In this document: piece after piece, positions 36,025 through 43,678 of the stretch | How positions within the stretch are numbered: position 1 is the first letter of the stretch | Layout: each line of letters opens with the position of its first letter | Source of the DNA: Hahella chejuensis KCTC 2396 | Lineage (GTDB): Bacteria; Pseudomonadota; Gammaproteobacteria; Pseudomonadales; Oleiphilaceae | Direction of reading: 5' to 3' | Length of the DNA: 64,000 bases | Assembly: GCF_000012985.1 (NCBI RefSeq) | Contig: NC_007645.1 | Location: 744,001 to 808,000, forward strand | The notes under the pieces: generated by a model | The model's database searches: none | What the model saw: only the letters and a program-made list of their open reading frames with translations | What the model was told of the DNA's origin: nothing | Made by a program: the position numbers and the translations under genes

Positions 36025-36474
36025 TTACGGCAACTGCTGCGCCCACTCCAGCGCCCAGGCGACGGCTTCTTCCGCCGGATCAGTGGTTTCCATCGCGTCG
36101 ATCTTGAGCTCTTCACCTACTTTGACTGCCGCCAGCTCGGTCATGGCGTGCTCCATTTGCTCTCCGGCGCCGCAATAACTGTCGAAGTATGAGCTGTCGC
36201 CCAGAGTGATGAGGCCAAAGGGTTTGCCGACGATATTGGGAAACTGGGTGGTTAGCGCTGTGTATAAGGGCGCAATATTGTCAGGTAAGTCGCCGCTGCC
36301 GGTGGTGGAGGTGCAGATCAGCGCAGCGGAGTCCGCTTCCGTGATGTCTTCCAGAGTGGGATTTTGCGCCACCCTGGCTTCATATTCTTTATCATTCAGC
36401 GCCTTTTGCACCGCCTCGGCGGTTTCCAATGCCGCGCCGTATACAGTGCCGACGCAGATAACAATCTTTTTCAT
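36025..36474 (-). CDS. MioC-like flavodoxin
   Basis: A 149-residue flavodoxin-fold electron carrier. The FMN phosphate-binding loop appears as VGTVYGAALETAEAV, somewhat divergent from the usual TGTx pattern. STTGSGDLPDN and the LGDSSYFDSYCGAG segment are typical of MioC-like and short flavodoxins. The acidic character is consistent with that role. The redox partner is not encoded nearby. A short stem (CATTGA with TCAATG near 35973) lies downstream. Confidence 0.85.
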   Translation of the reverse strand: MKKIVICVGTVYGAALETAEAVQKALNDKEYEARVAQNPTLEDITEADSAALICTSTTGSGDLPDNIAPLYTALTTQFPNIVGKPFGLITLGDSSYFDSYCGAGEQMEHAMTELAAVKVGEELKIDAMETTDPAEEAVAWALEWAQQLP

Positions 36475-36660
36475 GCTCTTTCCCGGTTACTGGGACGATT
36501 TAATGTCCGATTAATTCAGTCGGGTATTGTAAGCATCCGCGCCAGGAATTTTAAGCGTCGCCATCAGGAATTACATATGCGTGCGCCGTATTAGAATTTT
36601 GTTGGATTTGCATTTATTGTTTAGGCCCCGCCATCCCGCAGCTCTACAGGAGGACAAACT

Positions 36661-37116
36661 ATGGCGTACTGGCTGATGAAAACTGAACCTGACGCATTCA
36701 GCATTGATGATCTGGCGAACTCGCCGGACGGCGTCTCAGGCTGGGATGGCGTGCGTAATTATCAGGCGCGTAACTTCATGCGCGACGATATGAAAGTGGG
36801 CGATCAGGTATTCATCTATCACAGCAGTTGCCCCGAACCGGGCGTGGCGGGCATAGCGGAAGTTTGTCGGGAAGCCTATCCGGACCCGTCTTCTTTTGAT
36901 CCGGAGTCGCCTTATTACGACCCCAAGTCCACGGAGGAAAACCCCCGCTGGTGGTGCGTCTCAGTGAGATTCGTGCGCAAACTGAACAAGGTCGTCCCGC
37001 TGGCGGAGATGAAGCTGAACCCGGCGCTGCAGGATATGGCGCTGGTCAAACGCAGTCGCCTTTCCGTTATGCCGGTGCAGCCCCATGAGTGGGAAACGAT
37101 CATGGCGATGGCGTGA
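36661..37116 (+). CDS. EVE domain protein
   Basis: A 151-residue protein consisting of one EVE domain, related to PUA and YTH domains that read modified nucleobases. The N-terminal YWLMKTEPDAFSIDDL, GWDGVRNYQARNFMRDDM and YHSSCPEPGVAGIAEV are family signatures. RNA or modified-DNA binding is expected; the target is unknown. A strong ribosome site, CAGGAGGAC, lies just before the ATG. It stands alone and converges on a diguanylate cyclase gene with 5 bases between. Confidence 0.93.
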   Translation: MAYWLMKTEPDAFSIDDLANSPDGVSGWDGVRNYQARNFMRDDMKVGDQVFIYHSSCPEPGVAGIAEVCREAYPDPSSFDPESPYYDPKSTEENPRWWCVSVRFVRKLNKVVPLAEMKLNPALQDMALVKRSRLSVMPVQPHEWETIMAMA

Positions 37117-37121
37117 CGCGC

Positions 37122-38225
37122 CTAAACGGGTTCATCCTCACTGGCTTTTTGCACAACCAATGGGATCACCATATTGCGGCCTTTAATTTTGGCCTGATAC
37201 AGATTGACGTCCGCCTGTTTCAATAGCGAGGCGAGATCTTTCGCCTGACTGATGGAGCACACGCCGCAACTGATGGTGTAGCGGATCTCTTGATTTTTGT
37301 ATTGCAACGGACTGGCTTCGATGCTCTTGCGCAGCCTTTCCGCCAGCGTCAGGGCCTGCACCAATGACGTGTCCGGCAATTGAATGAGAAACTCTTCTCC
37401 GCCCCAGCGCGCCGCCATGTCCATTTTGCGGCAGGCGTTGACCAATAACTCTGAAATTTTCATCAGCACGAAGTCGCCGGCGTCATGGCCGTAAGTGTCG
37501 TTAATCATCTTGAAGTGATCGATATCCAGCAGGATCACTGAAAAATGGCTGCCGTGGCGTTTGTAGCGAAAATACTCTTTCTCAAGCTGCTGTTGCATGT
37601 CGCGTCGGTTCGGCAATTGGGTCAGCTCATCTGTGCGGGCCGCTTTTTCATATAGACGCGCCATATTGATCAGCTCCTGACGCGCCTTGCGTCGGGAGTG
37701 ATCCATCACAAATGCAAAGACCGAGACGAAGGAAACGGTGGCGGCGAAGCGGAGTTGAAAATCCAGGTTGTAGACGGTGCGCACCCAGGGAAGTTCCGGA
37801 AAGCGGAAGATAATGGCGATCAGCGCCACCATAATAATCAACATCCAACTGCCGGTGCGCAGTCCCGCCACATAGAAGACGAAGGGAGGAAACACGTAAA
37901 ACCACAGAATGCCGGTATTGCTCTCGCCGCCGCCGGCGATGAGATACAGGAACAACAGCCCCACCAGCCATAAAAACAGGGTTTTGAACAGTTGCTGATT
38001 GAGAGTGCGGTTGTAGGAAATCACATTCATGAGCATCAACGCGCAAAACAAAAATAGCGCGGATGCGTGCGCAGTATGGGTCCACAGCCAGGACTTCACG
38101 CCAATAACGAAGGACATGAAGGACGCCGCATAAGCCAGCGCTTTAATGACGCTAACGACCTTGGCTTCTTCGTCGAGGACTGCGCTTAACAGATGAAAGT
38201 TGGTTTTGCGGTTACGCTCTGTCAT
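37122..38225 (-). CDS. Membrane diguanylate cyclase (GGEEF)
   Basis: A 367-residue protein that should make c-di-GMP. Six membrane helices fill about residues 25-180, with very short loops. The cyclase domain starts with DELTQLPNRRDM near 193, carries LLDIDHFKMINDTYGHDAGD near 230 and the intact active-site motif GGEEF near 272. There is no RxxD inhibitory site directly upstream of GGEEF (the residues there are KMDMAAR), so product inhibition may be weak. It is the synthetic counterpart of the phosphodiesterase at 33.2-35.8 kb. Confidence 0.93.
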   Translation of the reverse strand: MTERNRKTNFHLLSAVLDEEAKVVSVIKALAYAASFMSFVIGVKSWLWTHTAHASALFLFCALMLMNVISYNRTLNQQLFKTLFLWLVGLLFLYLIAGGGESNTGILWFYVFPPFVFYVAGLRTGSWMLIIMVALIAIIFRFPELPWVRTVYNLDFQLRFAATVSFVSVFAFVMDHSRRKARQELINMARLYEKAARTDELTQLPNRRDMQQQLEKEYFRYKRHGSHFSVILLDIDHFKMINDTYGHDAGDFVLMKISELLVNACRKMDMAARWGGEEFLIQLPDTSLVQALTLAERLRKSIEASPLQYKNQEIRYTISCGVCSISQAKDLASLLKQADVNLYQAKIKGRNMVIPLVVQKASEDEPV

Positions 38226-38395
38226 GTTTTATTGTTATGGCCGCCTCTGCAAGTGACTGTTTCTATTATAGTCCACATATATTCGATAAATTGCCGACAC
38301 TATCAGGTATTTCCCGCAACAACTGTTAAATATTATTTCGGAATGCGACGGCGGAGGTCGGCGGAAGGCCAGGAAATCAGGCGGCGCCCGTCGGA

Positions 38396-38755
38396 TTAAC
38401 CTAACGGGCGGCGATGGCTTTGCTCTGAGCTGATGGCCGGCAGCGCCATAGCGGTCAGTCTGAAGCGTACGAAGTCCAGGGCCTGTTGCGCGGAGGCGAA
38501 CCGAAAGCTGGCGTAACGGCTGGCGCCGCGGCGATCGCGGTATTCTGCGTAAACCCAAAAGCTGGCTTGGACTCCCTGGGTCTTGCATCGGTATGAGCCT
38601 TGCGCCATCCAGACATGCAGAGGGCAAAGGTGAATGCAGTGGCTGATCGTCGCGCCGGACGTGAGAAGCTGTTCCAGACTGGGCGGCGGTAGCTCGGGCT
38701 GATTCTGAAGCTCGTGAGCCTCAGCTTGATCTGCTAATGAAGCAGTTAATGACAT
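38396..38755 (-). CDS. Small unrecognised protein
   Basis: A 119-residue frame with a good ribosome site (GGAGAAC, 7 bases before the ATG), supporting that it is real. It has a polar, Glu/Gln/Pro-rich N-terminus, then CIHLCPLHVWMAQGSYRCK, and a middle (FWVYAEYRDRRGASRYASF) that looks like a small beta-rich fold, followed by AQQALDFVRFRL. The two close cysteines (His/Cys pattern HCIHLC) could bind metal. I do not recognise the family. It lies next to the long non-coding region upstream of pitA and is divergent from it. Confidence 0.65.
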   Translation of the reverse strand: MSLTASLADQAEAHELQNQPELPPPSLEQLLTSGATISHCIHLCPLHVWMAQGSYRCKTQGVQASFWVYAEYRDRRGASRYASFRFASAQQALDFVRFRLTAMALPAISSEQSHRRPLG

Positions 38756-38787
38756 GTTCTTGGTTCTCCACGTTAATACTATCGATT

Positions 38788-38887
38788 AAAACGTGCGAGA
38801 ACTGACGTGGGGCTTGCCTGTGAGTTGCCAGGATGGCCACATCTCAGAACCCGGAAAACAGTTTTTTGTTAAGTCATTCCCGCACGT
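38788..38887. repeat. Imperfect inverted repeat (MITE-like remnant?)
   Basis: AAAACGTGCGAGAACTGAC at 38788-38805 is nearly the reverse complement of GTCATTCCCGCACGT at 38873-38887 (one gap, one mismatch over 15 bases), about 67 bases apart. No clear target duplication or transposase. Confidence 0.4.
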
Positions 38888-38948
38888 GGGAGGTTTTCTA
38901 ATGTCTATTGCCTAATGAGGCGCAAACGATCGGGGGCTTATTTACCGG

Positions 38949-38981
38949 TTGGTAACATGCCCTTGGTAATTCGTTTGGTAA
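38949..38981 (+). promoter_or_regulatory. Three TTGGTAA direct repeats
   Basis: TTGGTAA occurs at 38949-38955, 38963-38969 and 38975-38981 (spacing 14 and 12). Possible binding sites for a regulator of pitA or the divergent small gene. Confidence 0.4.
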
Positions 38982-39257
38982 TCGACATTATTGACTTAAA
39001 CAAAATGTTTCCTGTATCGGTTCTGGCACCACCTTGCCCAGGTCGGCAGGTTGGTGAGGACGTCAGTCCTTCTCTTGATGCACGAACTCGCTTAATGTAT
39101 ACAAAATAATCGGTTGAATCAATAACCTGGCGAGAGGCAGCTCAATCTTCCAGGATTTTCCCCGTTAATAGCCGTTATTTCCGCGATTTTGGACTATGTC
39201 CATCAGATGACTGTTTTGTTAAAGTTGCGCCTTCAAATTTACTGAGGGGAATATCTG

Positions 39258-40826
39258 ATGGAGTTTCGCAACCTGGGCCAGTTGGAAGAAGCCGCCTCCA
39301 GTGGGCAGCAGGAACTGGCCCGCATTGGTATTGCGCTACTTTTTATTCTGGGCATCCTGATTTACACCAACCTTCGGATCGGCGATCTTGAGGGAGGATA
39401 CCTGCTTGTAGTCGCCGCTATGATTGGCGGTTATATGGCGCTGAACATCGGCGCCAACGACGTAGCCAATAATATGGGCCCCGCTGTAGGCTCGAAAGCG
39501 ATCACGCTGCTGGGCGCGCTGGCGCTGGCGGCGATATTTGAAGCGCTGGGCGCGCTGGTCGCCGGAGGCAACGTAGTCAGCACTATCAAGAATGGCATTA
39601 TCAATCCCGACTTCATTCAAGATTCCACTACTTTCATTTGGCTGATGATGGCGGCGCTGCTGGCCGGCGCGTTGTGGCTGAACGTGGCGACCTATCTGGG
39701 CGCGCCAGTGTCCACCACGCACTCTATTGTTGGCGGCGTACTGGGCGCAGGCATCGCCGCCGGCGGCTTTGGCGTTGCGAACTGGGGACAGATGGGCGCT
39801 ATCGTGGCCAGCTGGGTGATTTCGCCTGCAATGGGCGGCGTTATCGCGGCGGGAACCCTGTACTTCGTCAAGCGTTCAATGCTGTATGAAGAGGACAAGC
39901 TGGGCGCCGCGCGTCGTTACGTTCCTGTGCTTATCGCGATCATGGCGTGGGCGTTCGTAACTTATCTGTTGCTCAAAGGCGCCAAGAATATTATCAAGCT
40001 GGATTTCATGACCGCCTTGCTGATCGGTCTGGGAGTCTCGGCGGCGCTGTACTTTGCGTTGTTGCCGATGGTGGGACGCGCTGCGCGGAAAATGGAAAAC
40101 ACCCGTGAAAGCGTCAACAAACTGTTTACCGTACCGCTGATCTTTGCGGCGGCGTTGCTGAGTTTCGCTCATGGCGCCAACGACGTGGCTAACGCGATTG
40201 GGCCGCTGGCGGCGATCAATGATGCGATTGTTAACCACGGCGTGGTGCAAAAGGCGTCTATTCCGTTATGGGTGATGATGGTCGGCGCGCTGGGCATCGC
40301 GATAGGATTGCTGTTATACGGACCGAAGTTGATCAAGACGGTCGGCAATGAAATTACCGAGCTGGACAAGACCCGCGCCTTCTGTATCGCTCTGGCCGCT
40401 GCTATCACGGTAATTGTGGCTTCGCAGCTGGGCCTGCCGGTCAGCTCTACTCATATTGCTGTCGGCGCGGTCTTCGGCGTTGGTTTCCTGCGTGAATATC
40501 TGAAAGTGAATTACGCCAGCCAGCTGCACCTTATTCTGGAGGAGCATGCGGGTCTGGAGCGAGAAAAGCTGCAGAAATTCCTGAACAACTTCGAAAAAGC
40601 GTCTGTGGAAGATATGAAGCAGATGCTGAAGCAGGCCAAGAAGCACAAAGAAGACGTGCCTCTCACTAAAGAGGAGCGCAAGCGTCTGAAAAATGTGTAT
40701 CGGGAAGAGCTGGTCAAGCGTGCGAGCATCAAGAAGATCGTCGCCGCCTGGATTATTACTGTTCCTGTGTCCGCATTACTGGCTGCGCTGTTGTACTTTA
40801 TGATTCGCGGTATGCTGCTGCCATAG
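39258..40826 (+). CDS. pitA: PiT family low-affinity phosphate transporter
   Basis: A 522-residue inner-membrane phosphate/cation symporter. The two inverted halves each carry the family motif, GANDVANNMGP near residue 68 and GANDVANAIGPL near 307, with the paired PVSTTHSIVGG and PVSSTHIAVGA. About ten helices are visible. A cytoplasmic insert of about 90 residues rich in Lys and Glu precedes the last helix. The ATG follows GAGGGG. Unlike many pit genes it has no adjacent phoU-like DUF47 gene. A strong terminator follows. Regulation is unclear because no Pho box precedes it. Confidence 0.93.
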   Translation: MEFRNLGQLEEAASSGQQELARIGIALLFILGILIYTNLRIGDLEGGYLLVVAAMIGGYMALNIGANDVANNMGPAVGSKAITLLGALALAAIFEALGALVAGGNVVSTIKNGIINPDFIQDSTTFIWLMMAALLAGALWLNVATYLGAPVSTTHSIVGGVLGAGIAAGGFGVANWGQMGAIVASWVISPAMGGVIAAGTLYFVKRSMLYEEDKLGAARRYVPVLIAIMAWAFVTYLLLKGAKNIIKLDFMTALLIGLGVSAALYFALLPMVGRAARKMENTRESVNKLFTVPLIFAAALLSFAHGANDVANAIGPLAAINDAIVNHGVVQKASIPLWVMMVGALGIAIGLLLYGPKLIKTVGNEITELDKTRAFCIALAAAITVIVASQLGLPVSSTHIAVGAVFGVGFLREYLKVNYASQLHLILEEHAGLEREKLQKFLNNFEKASVEDMKQMLKQAKKHKEDVPLTKEERKRLKNVYREELVKRASIKKIVAAWIITVPVSALLAALLYFMIRGMLLP

Positions 40827-40840
40827 GCGGCAGGCTTATG

Positions 40841-40876
40841 AAAGCCCGGCCTCCGGAAGGAGCGCCGGGCTTTTTT
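40841..40876 (+). terminator. Rho-independent terminator of pitA
   Basis: AAAGCCCGGC pairs with GCCGGGCTTT, extended inside by CTCC/GGAG around a GGAA tetraloop with one bulge, followed by six T. A strong terminator 14 bases after the stop codon. Confidence 0.95.
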
Positions 40877-40964
40877 ATGTTGGCTTACCGGAAAGTGGCG
40901 TTGAGCCGTCCTCTGAACTTAGCGTATATATGGCAGTTATAAGGACTGTTAAGGTGAGCGACCG

Positions 40965-41828
40965 GTGACTCAGACTCTCGTAATTTATCATGGTAATTGC
41001 CTGGACGGCTTCGGCGCGGCGTATGCGGCGTATCGACGCCTGACGATGTTGGACAAGCAGGACGCGGACTACTACGCTGCGACCCACGGCGAGCCGCCGC
41101 CGGAAGCCGCCGGCAAGCGTGTTTATCTGCTGGATTTCTGCTACAAGCGGGAAACCCTGAAGCAACTGTGCGCCAGCGCTGACGCCGTCATTGTGCTGGA
41201 TCATCATATCAGCGCTGCGGAAGAGGTGGCCGGACTGGATCAGGAATGCCCGAATCTGAGTTTGACATTTGATATGAGCCGGTCCGGCGCAGTGATCGCC
41301 TGGGAGCATTTCCATGAAGAACCGCCTCCGGCGTTGTTGGCGATGATTCAGGACCGGGACCTGTGGCAGTGGCGTATTGCTGACAGCCGCGACGTCAACG
41401 CGGCATTGATGTCTTACCCCAAAGATTTTGAAGTATGGGATGAGTTGGCCCAATCCGGGGCCGCCCTGTCGCGTCTGGCGGATGAGGGGCGCGCCATTAA
41501 CCGCTTCCGCGAGCAGATGATCGAATATTACAAAGGGCGGGCGGTGATGGGGGAGATCGCCGGCTACGCGGCGCCAATCGTTAACTGTCCTCTGGCGGTG
41601 ACCAGCGAGTTGCTCAACGTGCTGGCGCAAGGTCATCCGTTCGCCGCGGGGTACAGTGATAAAGGCGGCAAGCGCGGCTGGTCCCTGAGGTCTACGGAAG
41701 ACGGCGTCAATGTGGCGGAAGTGGCAATGAAGTTTGGCGGCGGCGGGCATCCCCGCGCAGCAGGCTTCTCCACCCGGATTGATGAGCGCTGGCTGGTCCT
41801 GGAGCCATCGGAATCCGAAGCCGAATGA
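40965..41828 (+). CDS. DHH/DHHA1 phosphoesterase
   Basis: A 287-residue cytoplasmic phosphoesterase of the DHH superfamily (RecJ, NrnA, PDE types). The first motif HGNCLDGFGAAYA near residue 9, VYLLDF near 53, the metal-binding LDHHISAAEE near 79 and the DHHA1 GGGGHPRAAGF near 258 are all intact. The start is GTG with AAGGTGAG 6 bases upstream. Activity on short oligonucleotides or phosphorylated nucleosides is inferred. Its stop overlaps the next gene's ATG by 4 bases (ATGA), so it is translationally coupled to the DUF488 protein. Confidence 0.88.
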   Translation: MTQTLVIYHGNCLDGFGAAYAAYRRLTMLDKQDADYYAATHGEPPPEAAGKRVYLLDFCYKRETLKQLCASADAVIVLDHHISAAEEVAGLDQECPNLSLTFDMSRSGAVIAWEHFHEEPPPALLAMIQDRDLWQWRIADSRDVNAALMSYPKDFEVWDELAQSGAALSRLADEGRAINRFREQMIEYYKGRAVMGEIAGYAAPIVNCPLAVTSELLNVLAQGHPFAAGYSDKGGKRGWSLRSTEDGVNVAEVAMKFGGGGHPRAAGFSTRIDERWLVLEPSESEAE

Positions 41829-42421
41829 GCACTCCGCCGCTTCCCTTGTACAGCATCGGTTACGCCACCAAACCGATAGAAGTCTTTATCGGACAATTAC
41901 AGAGCCATCGAATCGACGTGGTGGCGGACGTGCGCTCGGTTCCATACAGCCGCGCTTTCCACGACTACAACCGGGAAACTCTGATCCAGCATCTCAAGGA
42001 CTATGGCATACGCTATGTCTATCTCGGAGAAGAACTGGGCCCGCGTTCCAAAGACCCGGCCCACTATGACGAAAGCCGACAGGTGCAGTTTGACCGTCTG
42101 ATTCAATCCGATTTGTTTCAGAGCGGGGTAGGAAGGCTAAAAGACGGCTTGGATAAAGGCTTTCGCATCGCCCTGATGTGCGCCGAGAAAGACCCCGCCA
42201 GCTGCCACCGCAGCCTGCTGATCGCCTACGCTCTGCAACGGGAAGGCCTCACCGTCAGGCACATCTCCCATGAAGGAGACATCGAAGCGCAACCGGAACT
42301 GGAGCGCCGCCTGATGGAGCTTACCGGCATTCAACCGGATATGCTGACCCCAGAGGAAGAATGTCGCGACCTGGCCTATCGTAAATATTGTCAGGTCATG
42401 GCTTATCGGAAGCCGGAGTGA
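41825..42421 (+). CDS. DUF488 family protein
   Basis: A 198-residue soluble protein. YSIGYATKPIEVFI and DVVADVRSVPYSRAFHDY at the N-terminus, YLGEELG near 65 and the conserved CAEKDPASCHR near 117 are the DUF488 signature; the two cysteines could bind metal or act as redox centres. The biochemical function is not known. It starts inside the stop codon of the DHH gene, so they form a coupled pair. Confidence 0.88.
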   Translation: MSTPPLPLYSIGYATKPIEVFIGQLQSHRIDVVADVRSVPYSRAFHDYNRETLIQHLKDYGIRYVYLGEELGPRSKDPAHYDESRQVQFDRLIQSDLFQSGVGRLKDGLDKGFRIALMCAEKDPASCHRSLLIAYALQREGLTVRHISHEGDIEAQPELERRLMELTGIQPDMLTPEEECRDLAYRKYCQVMAYRKPE

Positions 42422-42514
42422 GGAGGGCTTAATAAGCCTGACGACAGGGGCGCTTATGGTTGGGGTGTGAGCAATGCTTTGTATGCGGTCCTTTAAACTC
42501 TTGTGTGAAGCGCT

Positions 42515-42829
42515 TTAGGAATCGGGATTGTAGTCATACTTGAGATAGTGCTCATTATAGAAAGCCTCCAGGTCCAAGTCTGACTCATATAATACAGACC
42601 ATACTTCATATCCGTTTCTCAGTTTTTTTCCGTCTTGTTTATAAGCACTTTGCTCCGGGTGTAACTCGAAGTTGCAGTCCTTTGCGTATTTCTCAGCTTC
42701 CTTTAAGGCTTTTGCGTGAGCGGAATCGAAACTCTTCGCTTTAAAACATACGATGCGTTCTTCGTAAATGTTTTTGCCTGACTCCTTGATTCCAAAATGG
42801 TAAAGGCTCTTAACTGCATACCAGCTCAT
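42515..42829 (-). CDS. DUF4288-like small protein
   Basis: A 104-residue acidic protein. The start MSWYAVKSLYHFG and the later YEERIVCFKAKSFDSAHAKA resemble DUF4288, a small family of unknown function. GGAGAAC lies upstream of the ATG at a suitable distance. Composition is richer in Lys, Tyr and Asn than the neighbouring genes, which can indicate later acquisition. No partner gene is evident. Family assignment is from motif memory. Confidence 0.65.
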   Translation of the reverse strand: MSWYAVKSLYHFGIKESGKNIYEERIVCFKAKSFDSAHAKALKEAEKYAKDCNFELHPEQSAYKQDGKKLRNGYEVWSVLYESDLDLEAFYNEHYLKYDYNPDS

Positions 42830-42966
42830 TTCATGTTCTCCGTTGGAATATTAATTCAATGCCAGCGATCTAAGTTTGATCTATTTGATGCGCCAAAACT
42901 GGTGTGGCGTATTTCTATGTAACGTTTGCGATAATCTGAAGAGACAGATACGCAGTATCTCTATAA

Positions 42967-43364
42967 CTATGTTGAAGGCTCGCACAGAGACAGGAGAAAT
43001 AGCCCTTGCCTTGCTGACCGTTCCCTCTGTTTATTCTGCTCAATCCGATCCCCATGGCGGGACGGGGTTGAGGTTACCATGAAAATTAAGTCCTCTGTTG
43101 ACTCGTTCCTTAGTTGATGAGGCGCGCCTGCCGGGACTGGTGAGGATGCAAGGTATAGGTTTCTCCGCTGACCTCCAGCGTCGCAATGCCGGTTAGGACG
43201 AAGAAGAACTGTTCCGCCTTTTGATGCAGGTGGCGCACTTCCGCACAGCCGCTGGGAACTCGCTCCTGGATAACGCTTAAGGTCGGACTTTTAACCAGAT
43301 GCCAGCCGTCGCAGCGTTCTCCCCAGATGTAATGTTCGGCGTTGTCCGTTGATACTACGCTCAT
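42967..43364 (-). pseudogene. Frameshifted cupin-domain protein
   Basis: The first frame (43364 to about 43125) encodes the N-terminal part of a single-domain cupin: HYIWGERCDGWHL, EVRHLHQKAEQFFFVL with the metal-ligand histidines, then YTLHPHQ, where it turns into an unrelated tail and stops at 43110. A second frame on the same strand picks up at that point with VPAGAPHQLRNESTED, then LIFMVTSTPSRHGDRIE, which is the usual C-terminal half of this cupin group, and ends at TAG 42967-42969. The break lies near 43125-43130. A deletion of about 10 bases, or a frame change, explains it. A sequencing error is the other possibility. Confidence 0.8.
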
Positions 43365-43678
43365 CCTATATTCCTTTAAGTTTTTGTTTTATTGGCGGTA
43401 GCTATAAGTTGAGAGCTATATTCCCTGATAAGCGGCTCTGGCTCAAGGCTGGCGGCTATTCCATCTGCGTCGCAGAGGGCCCTCATCACTGGCCCGCGAC
43501 CTGACTGCGCCTGACTAAACACGAGCCCGCCTAGTCCTGATTTTTCAGCTAATCTCTTATAAACATAAAGAAGCGTTGTCCAAAATTCTTGCGGCGCAGT
43601 ATCTCATTCTGGCGCGAGGAGGCGGCGGGCCATCGGCGGCGCTTGTTCGGGCATACCGGGTAGGCGATGGGAGCTTGG
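43365..43678. other. Intergenic region before the hybrid kinase
   Basis: No gene is visible in these 314 bases, which separate the divergent cupin remnant and the kinase gene. They should contain the kinase promoter; a TTGTCC at 43577 is a weak -35 candidate. A near-repeat of AGCTATA occurs twice around 43399-43420. Nothing else stands out. Confidence 0.4.

Larger units (their letters stand above)
38756..39257. other. Non-coding region upstream of pitA with repeats
   Basis: About 500 bases without a supported gene. A 64-codon frame at 38915-39109 has no ribosome site or family resemblance. The region holds an imperfect inverted repeat (38788-38805 with 38873-38887), three TTGGTAA direct repeats (38949-38981) and the palindromic AAACAAAATGTTT near 38999-39011. 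No Pho box was found despite the phosphate transporter downstream. It could contain a small RNA or a MITE remnant. Confidence 0.45.
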
